This document shows, one piece after another, positions 9,051 to 17,373 of a stretch of 64,000 nucleotides of DNA. The stretch's first letter is position 1. Each line of letters starts with the position of its first letter. The stretch spans positions 806,001 to 870,000 of the forward strand of contig CAWBVI010000002.1 in the NCBI GenBank assembly GCA_963792205.1. Reading direction: 5' to 3'. Made by a program: the position numbers and the translations under genes. This stretch comes from DATDAH01 sp963792205 (GTDB taxonomy: Bacteria > Actinomycetota > Acidimicrobiia > Acidimicrobiales > DATDAH01). Under the pieces are notes generated by a model that was not told the origin of the DNA, made no database searches, and was given only the letters and a program-made list of their open reading frames with translations.

Positions 9051-9998
9051 GTGGGCACCCGTCCCGATCACCGGGGCGTCGACCCCGACCGGGGCCGGGA
9101 CCGAGGCGTGGCCTGGCGCCTGCGCCAGCCCGTCGTGCCCGTCGCGAAGTGGGGCCTGCGCCGCTACGGCCGGGCCACGGCGCGCGGCCGGGTGCTGCCC
9201 GACTTCCTGGTCATCGGGGCCAAGCGCGGCGGCTCGACGTCGCTGTACCGCAACCTGGTCCGCACGCCCCGCGTCCTGCCGCTGTTCCCGCGGGCGGCCG
9301 ACCTCAAGGGCACCTACTACTTCGACATCGAGTTCGCGAGGGGGCAACGCTGGTATCGCTCCCACTTCGCCTCCACCGCGTACCGCGACCAGGTCGCCGT
9401 GCGGGGCCCGGTGGTCACGGGCGAGGCCTCGCCCTACTACCTCGCCCACCCGCACGCCGCGTCCCGGGCGGCGGCGCTGGTGCCCGGCGCCCGGATCATC
9501 GCGGTGCTGCGGGACCCCGTCGCCCGGGCCCACTCCCACTACCAGGAGCGGGTGCGGCAGGGCATCGAGGACCTGCCCACCTTCGCCGCGGCGGTCGACG
9601 CGGAGGCCGACCGCCTGGAGGGCGAGGTCGAGCGCATGCTCGAGGAGCCCGGCTACGTGAGCTGGAACCACCTGAACTTCGGGTACCTGGCCCAGAGCGA
9701 CTACGCAGCCGGCCTGGCCCGCTGGCGGGCCGCCTACCCGGCCGAGCAGGTCCTGGTGGTCCGCTCCGAGGACCTCTACGCGGACGACGCCGCGGTGCTG
9801 GCCCAGGTCCGGGGGTTCCTCGGCCTCGAGGCCCAGCGTCCGGTCGAGACCCGGGCCTGGAACCGGACCGGGACCCACGACCTGGACCCGGGCCTGGCTC
9901 GGGAGCTGGGCGTCCGCCTGGCGCCGTCGGTGGAGGCCCTGGAGTCGCTCCTCGGCTGGCCGCCGGGCACCTGGACCGGGCTGGCGAGCGTCTCCTGA
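9051..9998 (+). CDS. PAPS-dependent sulfotransferase
   Basis: 315-residue sulfotransferase of the heparan-sulfate N-deacetylase/sulfotransferase-like type. The 5'-phosphosulfate loop IGAKRGGSTSLYRN lies near residue 55, and the 3'-phosphate motif IAVLRDPVARAHSHY near 150; GEASPYYL between them is typical of this group. The first 45 residues are basic and of unknown role. GTG start two bases after the preceding stop. It ends the plus-strand operon, so the glycan made by this cluster is probably sulfated. The acceptor is unknown. Confidence 0.85.
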   Translation: MGTRPDHRGVDPDRGRDRGVAWRLRQPVVPVAKWGLRRYGRATARGRVLPDFLVIGAKRGGSTSLYRNLVRTPRVLPLFPRAADLKGTYYFDIEFARGQRWYRSHFASTAYRDQVAVRGPVVTGEASPYYLAHPHAASRAAALVPGARIIAVLRDPVARAHSHYQERVRQGIEDLPTFAAAVDAEADRLEGEVERMLEEPGYVSWNHLNFGYLAQSDYAAGLARWRAAYPAEQVLVVRSEDLYADDAAVLAQVRGFLGLEAQRPVETRAWNRTGTHDLDPGLARELGVRLAPSVEALESLLGWPPGTWTGLASVS

Positions 9999-10004
9999 CC
10001 TCGG

Positions 10005-10709
10005 TCACTCAGGGGCGGTGGCCTCCAGGACCATGGTCTCGAAGTCGTTCCACTCGGCGGGGATGGACTCGCCATGGAAGTCGATGCCGGCGAAGTCGGG
10101 GTCGTCGCTGTGTCCCACTGCCACCCGCTGGACGTTCGTGAACCCGGCGCCCACCAGCGCCTCGCGGAGGGTCGCCTCGTCGTAGAGGAAGCGGTGCCCC
10201 CACTCGTGGAACAAGCGGTTGATCACCGTGACCGCGCCCTCGTCGCCCAAGCCGAACTCGGCGTTGGACCAGGCGATGTAGGCCCGCCGGCGCTCGTCGA
10301 GATCGACATCGCCGAGGCTGAGCACGTTGGTGAGGTCGGGCGTGGCCAGGCGCAGCCGGCCGCCGGGGACGAGGACGCGGCGGCACTCCGCGAGGAGGGC
10401 GGTGCCGTGCTCGGCGTCGACGTGCTCGATCATGTGCTCGCACAGGATGCGGTCGATCGACCGGTCGGGGAACGGGAACGGCTCGGTGGCGTCGAGCAGG
10501 AGGCCCTGTCGGTCCTTGGGGATCAGGTCGGTGGCCAACCACCCGTCCAGGTGGTGGCGCGACGCCCCGAGGATCATCCGGTGGGGGCCGGGGCCGGCGA
10601 GGAAGCGCCGGACCTGCGCCGGTCGCCTGGCGCGACCGACCGCCTGCCATCCCGCGAGGGCGGCGGCGGCCATCCGGGGGCTGCGCTTGAGCTGGGACTT
10701 CAGGTCCAC
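10005..10709 (-). CDS. SAM-dependent methyltransferase, class I-like
   Basis: 234-residue protein of the Methyltransf_11-like group found in glycan clusters: a basic N-terminus, then HRMILGASRHHLDGWLATDL in the motif I area, CEHMIEHVD and ECRRVLVPGGRLRLATPD, the post-motif common to these enzymes. The usual GxGxG is reduced to LGAS, which is normal in this subgroup. The start overlaps the end of the ligase gene by 10 bases, making it the last gene of the wbaP operon. It probably methylates a sugar of the polymer; target not shown. Confidence 0.8.
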   Translation of the reverse strand: MDLKSQLKRSPRMAAAALAGWQAVGRARRPAQVRRFLAGPGPHRMILGASRHHLDGWLATDLIPKDRQGLLLDATEPFPFPDRSIDRILCEHMIEHVDAEHGTALLAECRRVLVPGGRLRLATPDLTNVLSLGDVDLDERRRAYIAWSNAEFGLGDEGAVTVINRLFHEWGHRFLYDEATLREALVGAGFTNVQRVAVGHSDDPDFAGIDFHGESIPAEWNDFETMVLEATAPE

Positions 10710-12001
10710 GTCGCCTCCAGGGCGGTCGACGGTTCGGGACGGGCCTCCCGGTAGGCGATCGAGACGGCGATCACCACGATGAAGAGCTGGTGGGGGATCT
10801 GGCCGTAGAAGAGCATCTCGGCCAGCCCCAGGAGCAGGACGACGTGCATCGCCATGCCGAGGTCGGTGGTCGGGTTGCGGGTGCGCCAGACGACGACCCC
10901 GAACATGGTGAGCCAGAGCCCCGCGGCGATGAAGCCGTGGGAGAACATGACGGTCCAGAGCTGGCCGTGGGTGCCCACCGACTGTGCGGTCTCCTCACTG
11001 GGCCGCGGGGCCCCGTGGCCCAGCAGGGGCGACTCGGCGGTGCGCGAGATGGTCTCCTCGTAGAGCACCGTCCGGCGCTCGTTGCTGTCCCCGCTGCGGC
11101 TCCCGAGCGCCTCCCGGACGGGGTCGCCGAGCGGCGTGGCCACCATCAGCACGGTGACCACGACGAGGCCCAGGACGATCATCACCAGCCCCCGCGACCG
11201 TCCGTGACGGGTGCGACGGAGGACGGTGTAGAGGAGGCCGAGCGTGAGCAGCACCCACAGCCCGCGGTTGAGCGAGAGCAGGATCGGGACGATCGACGCC
11301 AGCAGGCCCAGCTTGATGACCCGGCGGGACGGACGGATGCCCGGCACCGACAGGGCGCCGATGGCGAACGGGGTGAGCAGCGCCATCGCCGAGCCCCAGC
11401 CGTTCGTGTAGAAGTACGGCGCCTTCGGGCGCTCGAAGTGGCCGGCGTAGGTGTCCTGGACCTCGGCGAAGCCCGGCGTCACCATCGAGTGCACCAGCTC
11501 GTTCTGGACCACCGAGGGAGGGAGGAGGGCGGCGGTGGGGGAGGTCCAGGAGGCGTTCGGGAGCAGGATGCCGAGCCAGCCGCCCACGACGGTCGCCAGC
11601 CAGAGGACGACCACCATCCCCGCCAGCCGCCGCGAGCTGATCTTGGCCTCGGTGTTGGCCAGGTAGAGCCAGAGGATCCCGGCCGCGAGGTACCAGGACG
11701 TGCGCAGCGCGTAGCCCGCCAGCCGCTCGGCGCTGTCGATCTGGACCACCGAGGCCAGCACGAAGCAGAGGAACACGGCGTAGAGGGGGAACCCCCGCGG
11801 CAGCTGGAGCCGACGCTGGGCCACGAGCCAGGCGGCCATCGGCGCGGCCACGACGAGCCAGAAGAACCCGCCGAGGCCCAGGAGCCACCAAGCCGGGTAC
11901 CCCACGATCATCGCCCACACGGCCCAACCGGCGGGCAGGAAGCGACGGATGGGGGCTTCGACGGCCGGCACCCGGCGTGGCGCCGTGGCCACGGCGACCA
12001 A
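10700..12001 (-). CDS. O-antigen ligase/polymerase-like membrane protein
   Basis: 433-residue polytopic membrane protein with about ten hydrophobic segments and one larger hydrophilic stretch (around residues 305-340, containing GHGAPRPSEETAQS and GTHGQLW) as in Wzy_C/WaaL proteins, where a loop histidine is catalytic. It should polymerise or ligate undecaprenyl-linked units on the outer face. A TTG at 12001 is chosen because GGAG lies 7 bases upstream in the end of the previous gene; a GTG at 11992 is the alternative. Three bases separate it from the chain-length gene. Confidence 0.8.
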   Translation of the reverse strand: MVAVATAPRRVPAVEAPIRRFLPAGWAVWAMIVGYPAWWLLGLGGFFWLVVAAPMAAWLVAQRRLQLPRGFPLYAVFLCFVLASVVQIDSAERLAGYALRTSWYLAAGILWLYLANTEAKISSRRLAGMVVVLWLATVVGGWLGILLPNASWTSPTAALLPPSVVQNELVHSMVTPGFAEVQDTYAGHFERPKAPYFYTNGWGSAMALLTPFAIGALSVPGIRPSRRVIKLGLLASIVPILLSLNRGLWVLLTLGLLYTVLRRTRHGRSRGLVMIVLGLVVVTVLMVATPLGDPVREALGSRSGDSNERRTVLYEETISRTAESPLLGHGAPRPSEETAQSVGTHGQLWTVMFSHGFIAAGLWLTMFGVVVWRTRNPTTDLGMAMHVVLLLGLAEMLFYGQIPHQLFIVVIAVSIAYREARPEPSTALEATWT

Positions 12002-12004
12002 GGC

Positions 12005-13666
12005 TCAGCTCCAGGTCGACGCGACGGACACGGCCGGCAGCGCGCCACGGGGCGTGCGGGCCTCGACCACCACAGCCCCGAGCAGCTCCGCCCCGGCCAG
12101 CCGCAGGCGGCTGACCGCGCCGCCGAGCTCCTGCTCGGCGCTGTGGCGGGGGTCGACGGCGAGCACGACGGTGTCGCTGACCGATGCCATGACGAGGGCG
12201 TCGGAGGCCGCGCCCACCGGCGGGCCCTCGATGACGATGAGCTGGAACTCGCTCCGGACCGTGGCGAGCTGGGACGCCAGCCGGTCGGCGGACACCAGCG
12301 CCGAAGGATCCGGGCTCGGCTGACCGGCCGTGACCACGCAGAGGGTCTCGATGCCGCTCCACCCCTGGAGGACCTGGGCCAGGGGACGGCTGCGCTTGAG
12401 CACCTCGGCGAGGCCTTGATCGTTGGCCAGGCCCAGGAGGTCGTGGAGCCGCGGATGGTGCAGGTCGCCGGCGATCAAGAGCGCCTCCTGACCGGCCATC
12501 GCCGCCGTTACAGCCAGGCCGCCGGCCAGGCCGACGGTCACGCCCCGCTCGACGGCCGACGTGACGAGGACGACCGTGGCCCGTCGCTGCTCGAGCGGGC
12601 GCCGGAGGGCGGCGTGCAGTCGCCGGAGGGCCTCGCCCGCCGGACCGGCGAGGGTCACGGCGTCGAAGGCCGCTTCGCCGGCGTGGTTGGAGAGGCGCGG
12701 GACGCTGCCGAGGACCTCGACCCCCAGCCCGGTCAAAACCGTCGAGGGGTCACGCCGGTGCCGGCGATCGGCGGACGCCGGCGGGTGCGCGGCTGCGGCC
12801 GGGAACGGCGCCCGCGAGGTCCGGTGCCGGTCCGGCGGCACGCGACGGTCGGCCGCCCCGTCCGCGGGTCGGTCGTCGTGCCGGGCGCCGAGGTTCCTGC
12901 GCTCCAGCACGAAGGTCGCGGTCAGCGCCAGGACGAGGCCGATGAGGGCGCCGCCGGCGAGGTTCAGCACCAGGCCCGGGCTGGACGGGCTGATGGGGAT
13001 CTCGGCCTCGTCGATGATCGTGCCGGGGTCGACGGCGTCGGACGAGAGGTCCTGCAGCTGGCGCTCGATCGTGGCCTGCGCCCCTTCGAGCGCGCGGATG
13101 CGGGCGCGCAGGTCGGCGTACTCGACGAACCAGGGGGTGAGCTTCTCCAGCTCCGCCTCGAGCCCGGTGATCTCGCCGGCATGGGCCGCCTGCTCGGCCT
13201 TGAGCTGCTGGCGGGTCTGGCGGGCGGCGGCGTCGGCCTCGGAGGCCCGGAAGTCCAGGTAGGCCTGGGCGAAGGCGTCGGCCCCGCGGTCGGCCTCCTC
13301 GGGGTCGACGTGCGTGTAACGGATGGCGAGGATGGTCGACTCACCCACGGGATTCACGTTGACGCGGGCCAGGAGGTCCGACGGGCTGGCGTCGGTGCCC
13401 AGGATGTCCTGGGCGATGGTGGCCACGGCCGACGACTGGGCGATGCCCCGTTCCGTGTCGATGTTGACCTCTTCGGAGGCGCCCTCGCCCGACTCGGACG
13501 TGGGCGCCACCGACACCCGCGACTCTGCGGTGTACTCCTTGGTGGACAGGACGCTGACGAGGGCACCGAGCAGCATGAAGACCGCCACGACCACGACGAT
13601 CAGCATCCGCCGGCGCTTGATCGCGGCGAGGTAGTCCTCGAACTCGACCAGGTTCTCCTGGCTCAT
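12005..13666 (-). CDS. Wzz/BY-kinase-like protein with degenerate ATPase
   Basis: 553 residues. An N-terminal Wzz domain has a first membrane helix at about 21-41 and a second at about 230-252, separated by a coiled-coil-rich periplasmic part. A Pro/Arg/Asp-rich linker leads to a C-terminal ATPase-like domain. That domain keeps the outline of a bacterial tyrosine kinase (VTSA near 370, GDLHHPRLHDLLG at about 400, LIVIEGPP at about 477), but the Walker A GEGKST is replaced by RGVTVG, the first aspartate of Walker A' is Ala and Walker B Asp is Glu. No C-terminal Tyr cluster is present. It likely regulates chain length without ATP-driven kinase activity. It starts 4 bases after wbaP stops. Confidence 0.82.
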   Translation of the reverse strand: MSQENLVEFEDYLAAIKRRRMLIVVVVAVFMLLGALVSVLSTKEYTAESRVSVAPTSESGEGASEEVNIDTERGIAQSSAVATIAQDILGTDASPSDLLARVNVNPVGESTILAIRYTHVDPEEADRGADAFAQAYLDFRASEADAAARQTRQQLKAEQAAHAGEITGLEAELEKLTPWFVEYADLRARIRALEGAQATIERQLQDLSSDAVDPGTIIDEAEIPISPSSPGLVLNLAGGALIGLVLALTATFVLERRNLGARHDDRPADGAADRRVPPDRHRTSRAPFPAAAAHPPASADRRHRRDPSTVLTGLGVEVLGSVPRLSNHAGEAAFDAVTLAGPAGEALRRLHAALRRPLEQRRATVVLVTSAVERGVTVGLAGGLAVTAAMAGQEALLIAGDLHHPRLHDLLGLANDQGLAEVLKRSRPLAQVLQGWSGIETLCVVTAGQPSPDPSALVSADRLASQLATVRSEFQLIVIEGPPVGAASDALVMASVSDTVVLAVDPRHSAEQELGGAVSRLRLAGAELLGAVVVEARTPRGALPAVSVASTWS

Positions 13667-13670
13667 CGGC

Positions 13671-15119
13671 TCAGTACGCACCCTTCGAACGGAGGACGGT
13701 CGGCACCGTCCTGGCCAGGATCCCGACGTCGACGAGCAGCGACCAGTTGTGGACGTAGTACAGGTCCAGGCGGGCGTACTCGTCGAAGGAGGCGTCGCTT
13801 CGACCGTGGACCTGCCACATCCCGGTGATGCCGGGCGTGACCCGGAGCCGCTCGCGGAGCTCGGCGTCCCATTGGATGGCCTCGGACGGCAGCCCGGGCC
13901 GGGGCCCGACCAGGCTCATCTCGTTGCGGAGCACGTTCCACAGCTGCGGCAGCTCGTCGATCGAGGCCTTGCGGAGGAGGCGGCCGACGCGGGTGATCCG
14001 GGGGTCGTCGTCGATCTTGAACAGGGGCCCGTCCGCCTCGTTGCGCTCGAGCAGGTCGGCCTGACGGGCCTCGGCGTCCTCGACCATCGTGCGCAGCTTC
14101 CAGATCCGGAAGGGCCGGTTGCCCCGGCCCACCCGCGTCTGGCCGTAGAGCACCGGGCCGGGTGAGTCGAGCTTCAGGGCGAGGGCGGCCACGACGAGCA
14201 CCGGGGCGGTGAGCAGCAGGCCGAGGCCGGCGCCGACGACGTCGAAGCTCCGCTTCGCCGTCGCCCGCCAGCCGTTGCGCACGACGGGCTCCACGTACAT
14301 CACCGGGAACGGCCCGATGGGTCGGACCCGGAGCCGGCGGTGGTCGACGTCGCGGAGGGTCGAGGTCATCTCGACGTGGATCCCCGCCTCCACGAGCCGG
14401 CGCAGGAGCCGGGTCGAGAGCTCGGTGTCCATGGCCGAGGCGGCGACGAGGGCGGTGGTCGAGCCCGACGCCACGGTCTCCGCCACCAGCTGCTCGGCCA
14501 CGACGACGGGGTCACCCCCGGGTCCGGGATCGACCACGGTCACGACCCGGTAGCCGGCCGTGGGGTCGTCGTCGAGGACGCGCCGCAGGGCCGCCGCCTC
14601 GCCATTGCGGCCGATGATCGCCACCTCGCGCAGCAGCAGGCCCCGGCGGCGGGCGGCTCGGAACGCCGCCCGGGCGAGCTGGCGCTCGAGGGTCACGGCC
14701 AGCCCCGCGCCGAGCAGGGCGACCACGAGCCAGGACCGGTCGATGGCGATGGCCAGGGCCCAGCCGCAGGTCACGGCCGTGGTGCCCGTCAGGGCGGTGG
14801 CCGCCCCGATCCGCCGGATCTCCTCACCCTGCAGCTCGGTGAAGCGGGCCTGGTAGAGGTGGGCGATGGTTCCGGCCGCGACGAAGCCCGCGCCGAGGAC
14901 GACGGCCCAGGACAACACGGGCTCGGGCCCTTGGTGGGGGAGGAGCCAGTTCACGATCAGCACCGCCATCGTGGCGGCCGTCCCATCGACGACCCGGAGC
15001 ACGAGCTTGGAGTTGGCGGAGAGGAACCGGTAGCCGCTGATCCGCAGGGGGGGCGTGTCGAGCAGCCACGGGCCCAGGCCCGCCGCCGTCAAGACCTCCG
15101 GTTCGGAAATCGCCGTCAT
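13671..15119 (-). CDS. Undecaprenyl-phosphate sugar phosphotransferase (WbaP-like)
   Basis: 482-residue polyprenol-phosphate phosphoglycosyltransferase that starts repeat-unit synthesis by moving a sugar-1-phosphate onto undecaprenyl phosphate. The N-terminal half has four to five membrane helices and a Rossmann-like CoA-binding-type region (VAIIGRNGEAA). The C-terminal catalytic domain begins with KRSFDVVGAGLGLLLTAPV and contains KLRTMVEDAE, DDPRITRVGRLLR, SIDELPQLWNV and SLVGPRPGLPSE, all diagnostic. ATG 15119 is chosen because GGGAG lies about 6-11 bases upstream; a longer open frame to 15209 runs through operator-like sequence. First gene of a four-gene operon. Confidence 0.92.
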   Translation of the reverse strand: MTAISEPEVLTAAGLGPWLLDTPPLRISGYRFLSANSKLVLRVVDGTAATMAVLIVNWLLPHQGPEPVLSWAVVLGAGFVAAGTIAHLYQARFTELQGEEIRRIGAATALTGTTAVTCGWALAIAIDRSWLVVALLGAGLAVTLERQLARAAFRAARRRGLLLREVAIIGRNGEAAALRRVLDDDPTAGYRVVTVVDPGPGGDPVVVAEQLVAETVASGSTTALVAASAMDTELSTRLLRRLVEAGIHVEMTSTLRDVDHRRLRVRPIGPFPVMYVEPVVRNGWRATAKRSFDVVGAGLGLLLTAPVLVVAALALKLDSPGPVLYGQTRVGRGNRPFRIWKLRTMVEDAEARQADLLERNEADGPLFKIDDDPRITRVGRLLRKASIDELPQLWNVLRNEMSLVGPRPGLPSEAIQWDAELRERLRVTPGITGMWQVHGRSDASFDEYARLDLYYVHNWSLLVDVGILARTVPTVLRSKGAY

Positions 15120-15165
15120 CGCCCGCTCTCCCGCCACGCTGGGTGCCACTTTGTGGTCGCACTCC

Positions 15166-15178
15166 TCACGCAGAGTGA
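15166..15178. promoter_or_regulatory. BldD-box-like palindrome upstream of wbaP
   Basis: TCACGCAGAGTGA matches, on both strands, the pattern TNACNCWGNGTNA that I recall for the actinobacterial regulator BldD. It lies 47 bases upstream of the wbaP ATG, next to a possible -10 (TATCAC on the minus strand, about 15183-15178) and a possible -35 (TTGCAG, minus, about 15207-15202). No bldD gene is in the window, so the identity of the binding protein is inference. Confidence 0.45.
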
Positions 15179-15205
15179 TATCAGGCGCGTAGAGCGAACT
15201 GCAAG

Positions 15206-15218
15206 TCACGCTCCGTGA
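15206..15218. promoter_or_regulatory. Second palindromic box upstream of wbaP
   Basis: TCACGCTCCGTGA differs from TNACNCWGNGTNA at one position and sits exactly 40 bases from the first box, about four helical turns. Extended by one base it is GTCAC-N5-GTGAC. It overlaps the candidate -35 element of the wbaP promoter. The spacing is what a dimer or cooperative pair of regulators would use. Confidence 0.4.
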
Positions 15219-15252
15219 CCCCGCGATCGGACCCTCACGGCCCCGACGTGGA

Positions 15253-16374
15253 TTACGCGGCGAGTGCCTCGACGAGGGGCCGGTGTTCGCGACCGAGGGC
15301 CTCGGCCACGACGGCGTGGGTCACGGCGCCGCCGAGGGTGTTGATGCCGAGGGACAGCACCGGGTCCTCGGCGGCGGCGGCCAGGCCGCCGGTGGCCAGC
15401 TGGAGCAGGTACGGCAACGTGGCGTTGGTCAGGGCGAAGGTCGACGTGTTGGGGACCGCCCCGGGCATGTTGCCGACGGCGTAGTGGACCACGCCGTGGG
15501 TCTCGTAGATCGGCGCCTCATGGGTGGTCTCGTGGGTCGTCGCCACACAACCGCCCTGGTCGACAGCCACGTCGACGATGACCGAGCGCGGCTTCATGCC
15601 CGCCACCAGGTCCTCGCTGATCAGCACGGGGGCCCGGCCGCCGGGCACGAGCACGGCGCCGATCACGAGGTCGGCCTGGGCGACGGCCCGTTCGACCGTG
15701 CCGCGGTTCGAGGCCAGGGTCGAGATCCGGCCCTGGTGGATCTGGTCCACGAAGCGGAGCCGGTCGAGGTTCTGGTCGAGCAGCAGGACCTCGGCCTCCA
15801 TGCCGGCGGCGATCCAGGCCGCGTTCCAACCGACGTTCCCGGCGCCGATGACCACGACCCGGCCCGGGTGCACGCCCGGGGCCCCGCCCAGCAGGACGCC
15901 TCGGCCGCCGTTCTCGCGCTCGAGGTAGTGGGCCCCGATCTGGGTGGCCATGCGGCCGGCGACCTCGCTCATCGGGGCCAGGAGCGGGAGTGCGCCGTTC
16001 TCGAGCTGCACCGTCTCGTAGGCCACACCGGTCACCTCGCCGGCGAGCAGCCCGTCGGCCACCTCCGGGTACGCGGCGAGGTGCAGGTACGTGAAGAGGA
16101 TCTGGCCGGGCCGGTAGGCGGCGATCTCCTCGGGTTGGGGCTCCTTGACCTTGCAGATGAGGTCCGCCCGCTCGATGAGCACCTCCGGGGTGGGGACGAC
16201 CTCGGCCCCCGCGGCCACGTAGCCGGCGTCCGGGAGCTCCGAGTTCACGCCCGCGCCCGCCTCGATGAGCACGCTGACCCCGTGGTGGGCGAGCTCGCGG
16301 ACCCCGTCGGGGGTCAAGGCCACCCGGTTCTCGTTGTTCTTGATCTCTCGCGGGACACCGACCACCAATGCCAT
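15253..16374 (-). CDS. ald: Alanine dehydrogenase
   Basis: 373 residues, normal length. Catalyses NAD-dependent interconversion of L-alanine and pyruvate plus ammonia in the cytoplasm. Signature N-terminus VGVPREIKNNENRVALTP, the KVKEPQ catalytic lysine region, HLAAYPEVADGLL, the Rossmann loop VVVIGAGNVGWNAA and the C-terminal GNMPGAVPNTSTFALTNATLPY are all present. The start is the ATG at 16374 with GGTGGGG just upstream. It is divergent from the 2-hydroxyacid dehydrogenase gene, with 38 bases between the starts, and stands alone on its strand. Confidence 0.95.
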   Translation of the reverse strand: MALVVGVPREIKNNENRVALTPDGVRELAHHGVSVLIEAGAGVNSELPDAGYVAAGAEVVPTPEVLIERADLICKVKEPQPEEIAAYRPGQILFTYLHLAAYPEVADGLLAGEVTGVAYETVQLENGALPLLAPMSEVAGRMATQIGAHYLERENGGRGVLLGGAPGVHPGRVVVIGAGNVGWNAAWIAAGMEAEVLLLDQNLDRLRFVDQIHQGRISTLASNRGTVERAVAQADLVIGAVLVPGGRAPVLISEDLVAGMKPRSVIVDVAVDQGGCVATTHETTHEAPIYETHGVVHYAVGNMPGAVPNTSTFALTNATLPYLLQLATGGLAAAAEDPVLSLGINTLGGAVTHAVVAEALGREHRPLVEALAA

Positions 16375-16399
16375 TGCCCCACCTTTGCACCTCGGGGGT

Positions 16400-16405
16400 T
16401 ACCTT
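16400..16405 (+). promoter_or_regulatory. -10 box of leaderless 2-hydroxyacid dehydrogenase gene
   Basis: TACCTT lies 7 bases before the ATG at 16413, the TANNNT leaderless arrangement repeated at many genes in this window. There is no ribosome-binding sequence between box and start. Confidence 0.45.
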
Positions 16406-16412
16406 GCCGCCG

Positions 16413-17330
16413 ATGGAGGACGGTCCCCGGGTGGCGTTGGCCCCAGCCGGGGAACGGGCCTGGTTGGGCGAGGCGGTCGCGGCCGGAGGCGGGGTGCTCG
16501 TCCCGCCCGAGACGGCCCGGGGGCTCGTCTGGGCGAGCACGGGGGGCGCGGCGGCGCTGGCGTCGCTCCTGGCCGAGCACCCGGGCATCGAGTGGGTCCA
16601 GCTCCCCTGGGCCGGCATCGAGCCGTTCGTCGAGGTCCTCGACGAGGTCCACACCTGGACGTGTGGCAAGGGGGTGTACGCGGTCCCCGTGGCCGAGCAC
16701 GCCCTGGCCCTCGGCCTCGCCGGCCTGCGGGGCCTCTCGGTCTACGCCCGGGCGTCGACCTGGGCGGCACCACAGGGGGCGAACCTCGTCGGCGCCGAGG
16801 TCACCGTGGTGGGCGGCGGGGGCATCACCGAGGAGCTGCTGCGGCTGCTCGAGCCCTTCGGGGCCGGCGTCACGGTGGTCCGGCGCCGCCCGGGGCCGAT
16901 GGCGGGCGCCCGGGAGGTCGTCGACCCGTCCCGCCTGCTCGAGGTGCTCCCCGGCCGGCGCCTGGTCGTGCTGGCCCTGGCCCTCACCCCCGAGACACGG
17001 GGGCTGATCGGCGCCGACGCGCTCGCCGCCATGGACGACGACGCGTGGCTGGTGAACGTCGCCCGAGGCGCCCACGTGATCACCGACGACCTCGTGGCCG
17101 CACTGGCGGCCGGGACGATCGGTGGCGCGGCGCTCGACGTCACCCACCCCGAGCCGCTGCCCGACGGTCATCCCCTCTGGTCGTCGCCCCGGTGCCTGCT
17201 CACGCCGCACGTCGGCAACACCCCCGAGATGGGGCAGCCCTTGCTGGCCGCCCGCATCGCCGAGAACACCCGGCGCTTCGCCGCCGGCGAGCCGCTGCTG
17301 GGCCTGGTCGACCCCGTCCTGGGTTACTGA
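16413..17330 (+). CDS. D-isomer-specific 2-hydroxyacid dehydrogenase
   Basis: 305-residue NAD(P)-dependent dehydrogenase. The coenzyme domain has the loop VVGGGGITEELLRLL and the following VVRRRPGP; catalytic-region marks are LVNVARGAHVITDDLV (Arg), a glutamate in DVTHPEPLPDGHPLW and the histidine in LLTPHVGNT. It reduces a 2-oxoacid or oxidises a D-2-hydroxyacid; the exact substrate is not determined by these motifs. ATG 16413 chosen over 16368 because of the TACCTT box 7 bases upstream. A strong hairpin follows the stop. Confidence 0.85.
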   Translation: MEDGPRVALAPAGERAWLGEAVAAGGGVLVPPETARGLVWASTGGAAALASLLAEHPGIEWVQLPWAGIEPFVEVLDEVHTWTCGKGVYAVPVAEHALALGLAGLRGLSVYARASTWAAPQGANLVGAEVTVVGGGGITEELLRLLEPFGAGVTVVRRRPGPMAGAREVVDPSRLLEVLPGRRLVVLALALTPETRGLIGADALAAMDDDAWLVNVARGAHVITDDLVAALAAGTIGGAALDVTHPEPLPDGHPLWSSPRCLLTPHVGNTPEMGQPLLAARIAENTRRFAAGEPLLGLVDPVLGY

Positions 17331-17343
17331 CGGCCGTGAACGG

Positions 17344-17373
17344 CATCGGCCCGCCCCGGAGGGCGGGCCGATG
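17344..17373. terminator. GC-rich hairpin after the 2-hydroxyacid dehydrogenase gene
   Basis: Perfect 12-base inverted repeat CATCGGCCCGCC / GGCGGGCCGATG (17344-17355, 17362-17373) with a 6-base loop, starting 13 bases after the stop. No U tract follows. As a symmetric stem it could also stop a minus-strand transcript from the micro-gene at 17.6 kb. Confidence 0.6.

Noticed and set aside
12760..12900. Frameshift suspected in the Wzz-like gene because of a Pro/Arg/Asp-rich stretch
   Set aside because: The frame stays open and recognisable domains on both sides are in the same frame; a low-complexity linker explains it.
10790..13828. 1012-codon plus-strand frame antisense to the ligase and Wzz-like genes
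   Set aside because: High-GC antisense frame with low-complexity Arg/Gly/His/Gln sequence; the opposite strand codes recognisable membrane proteins throughout.
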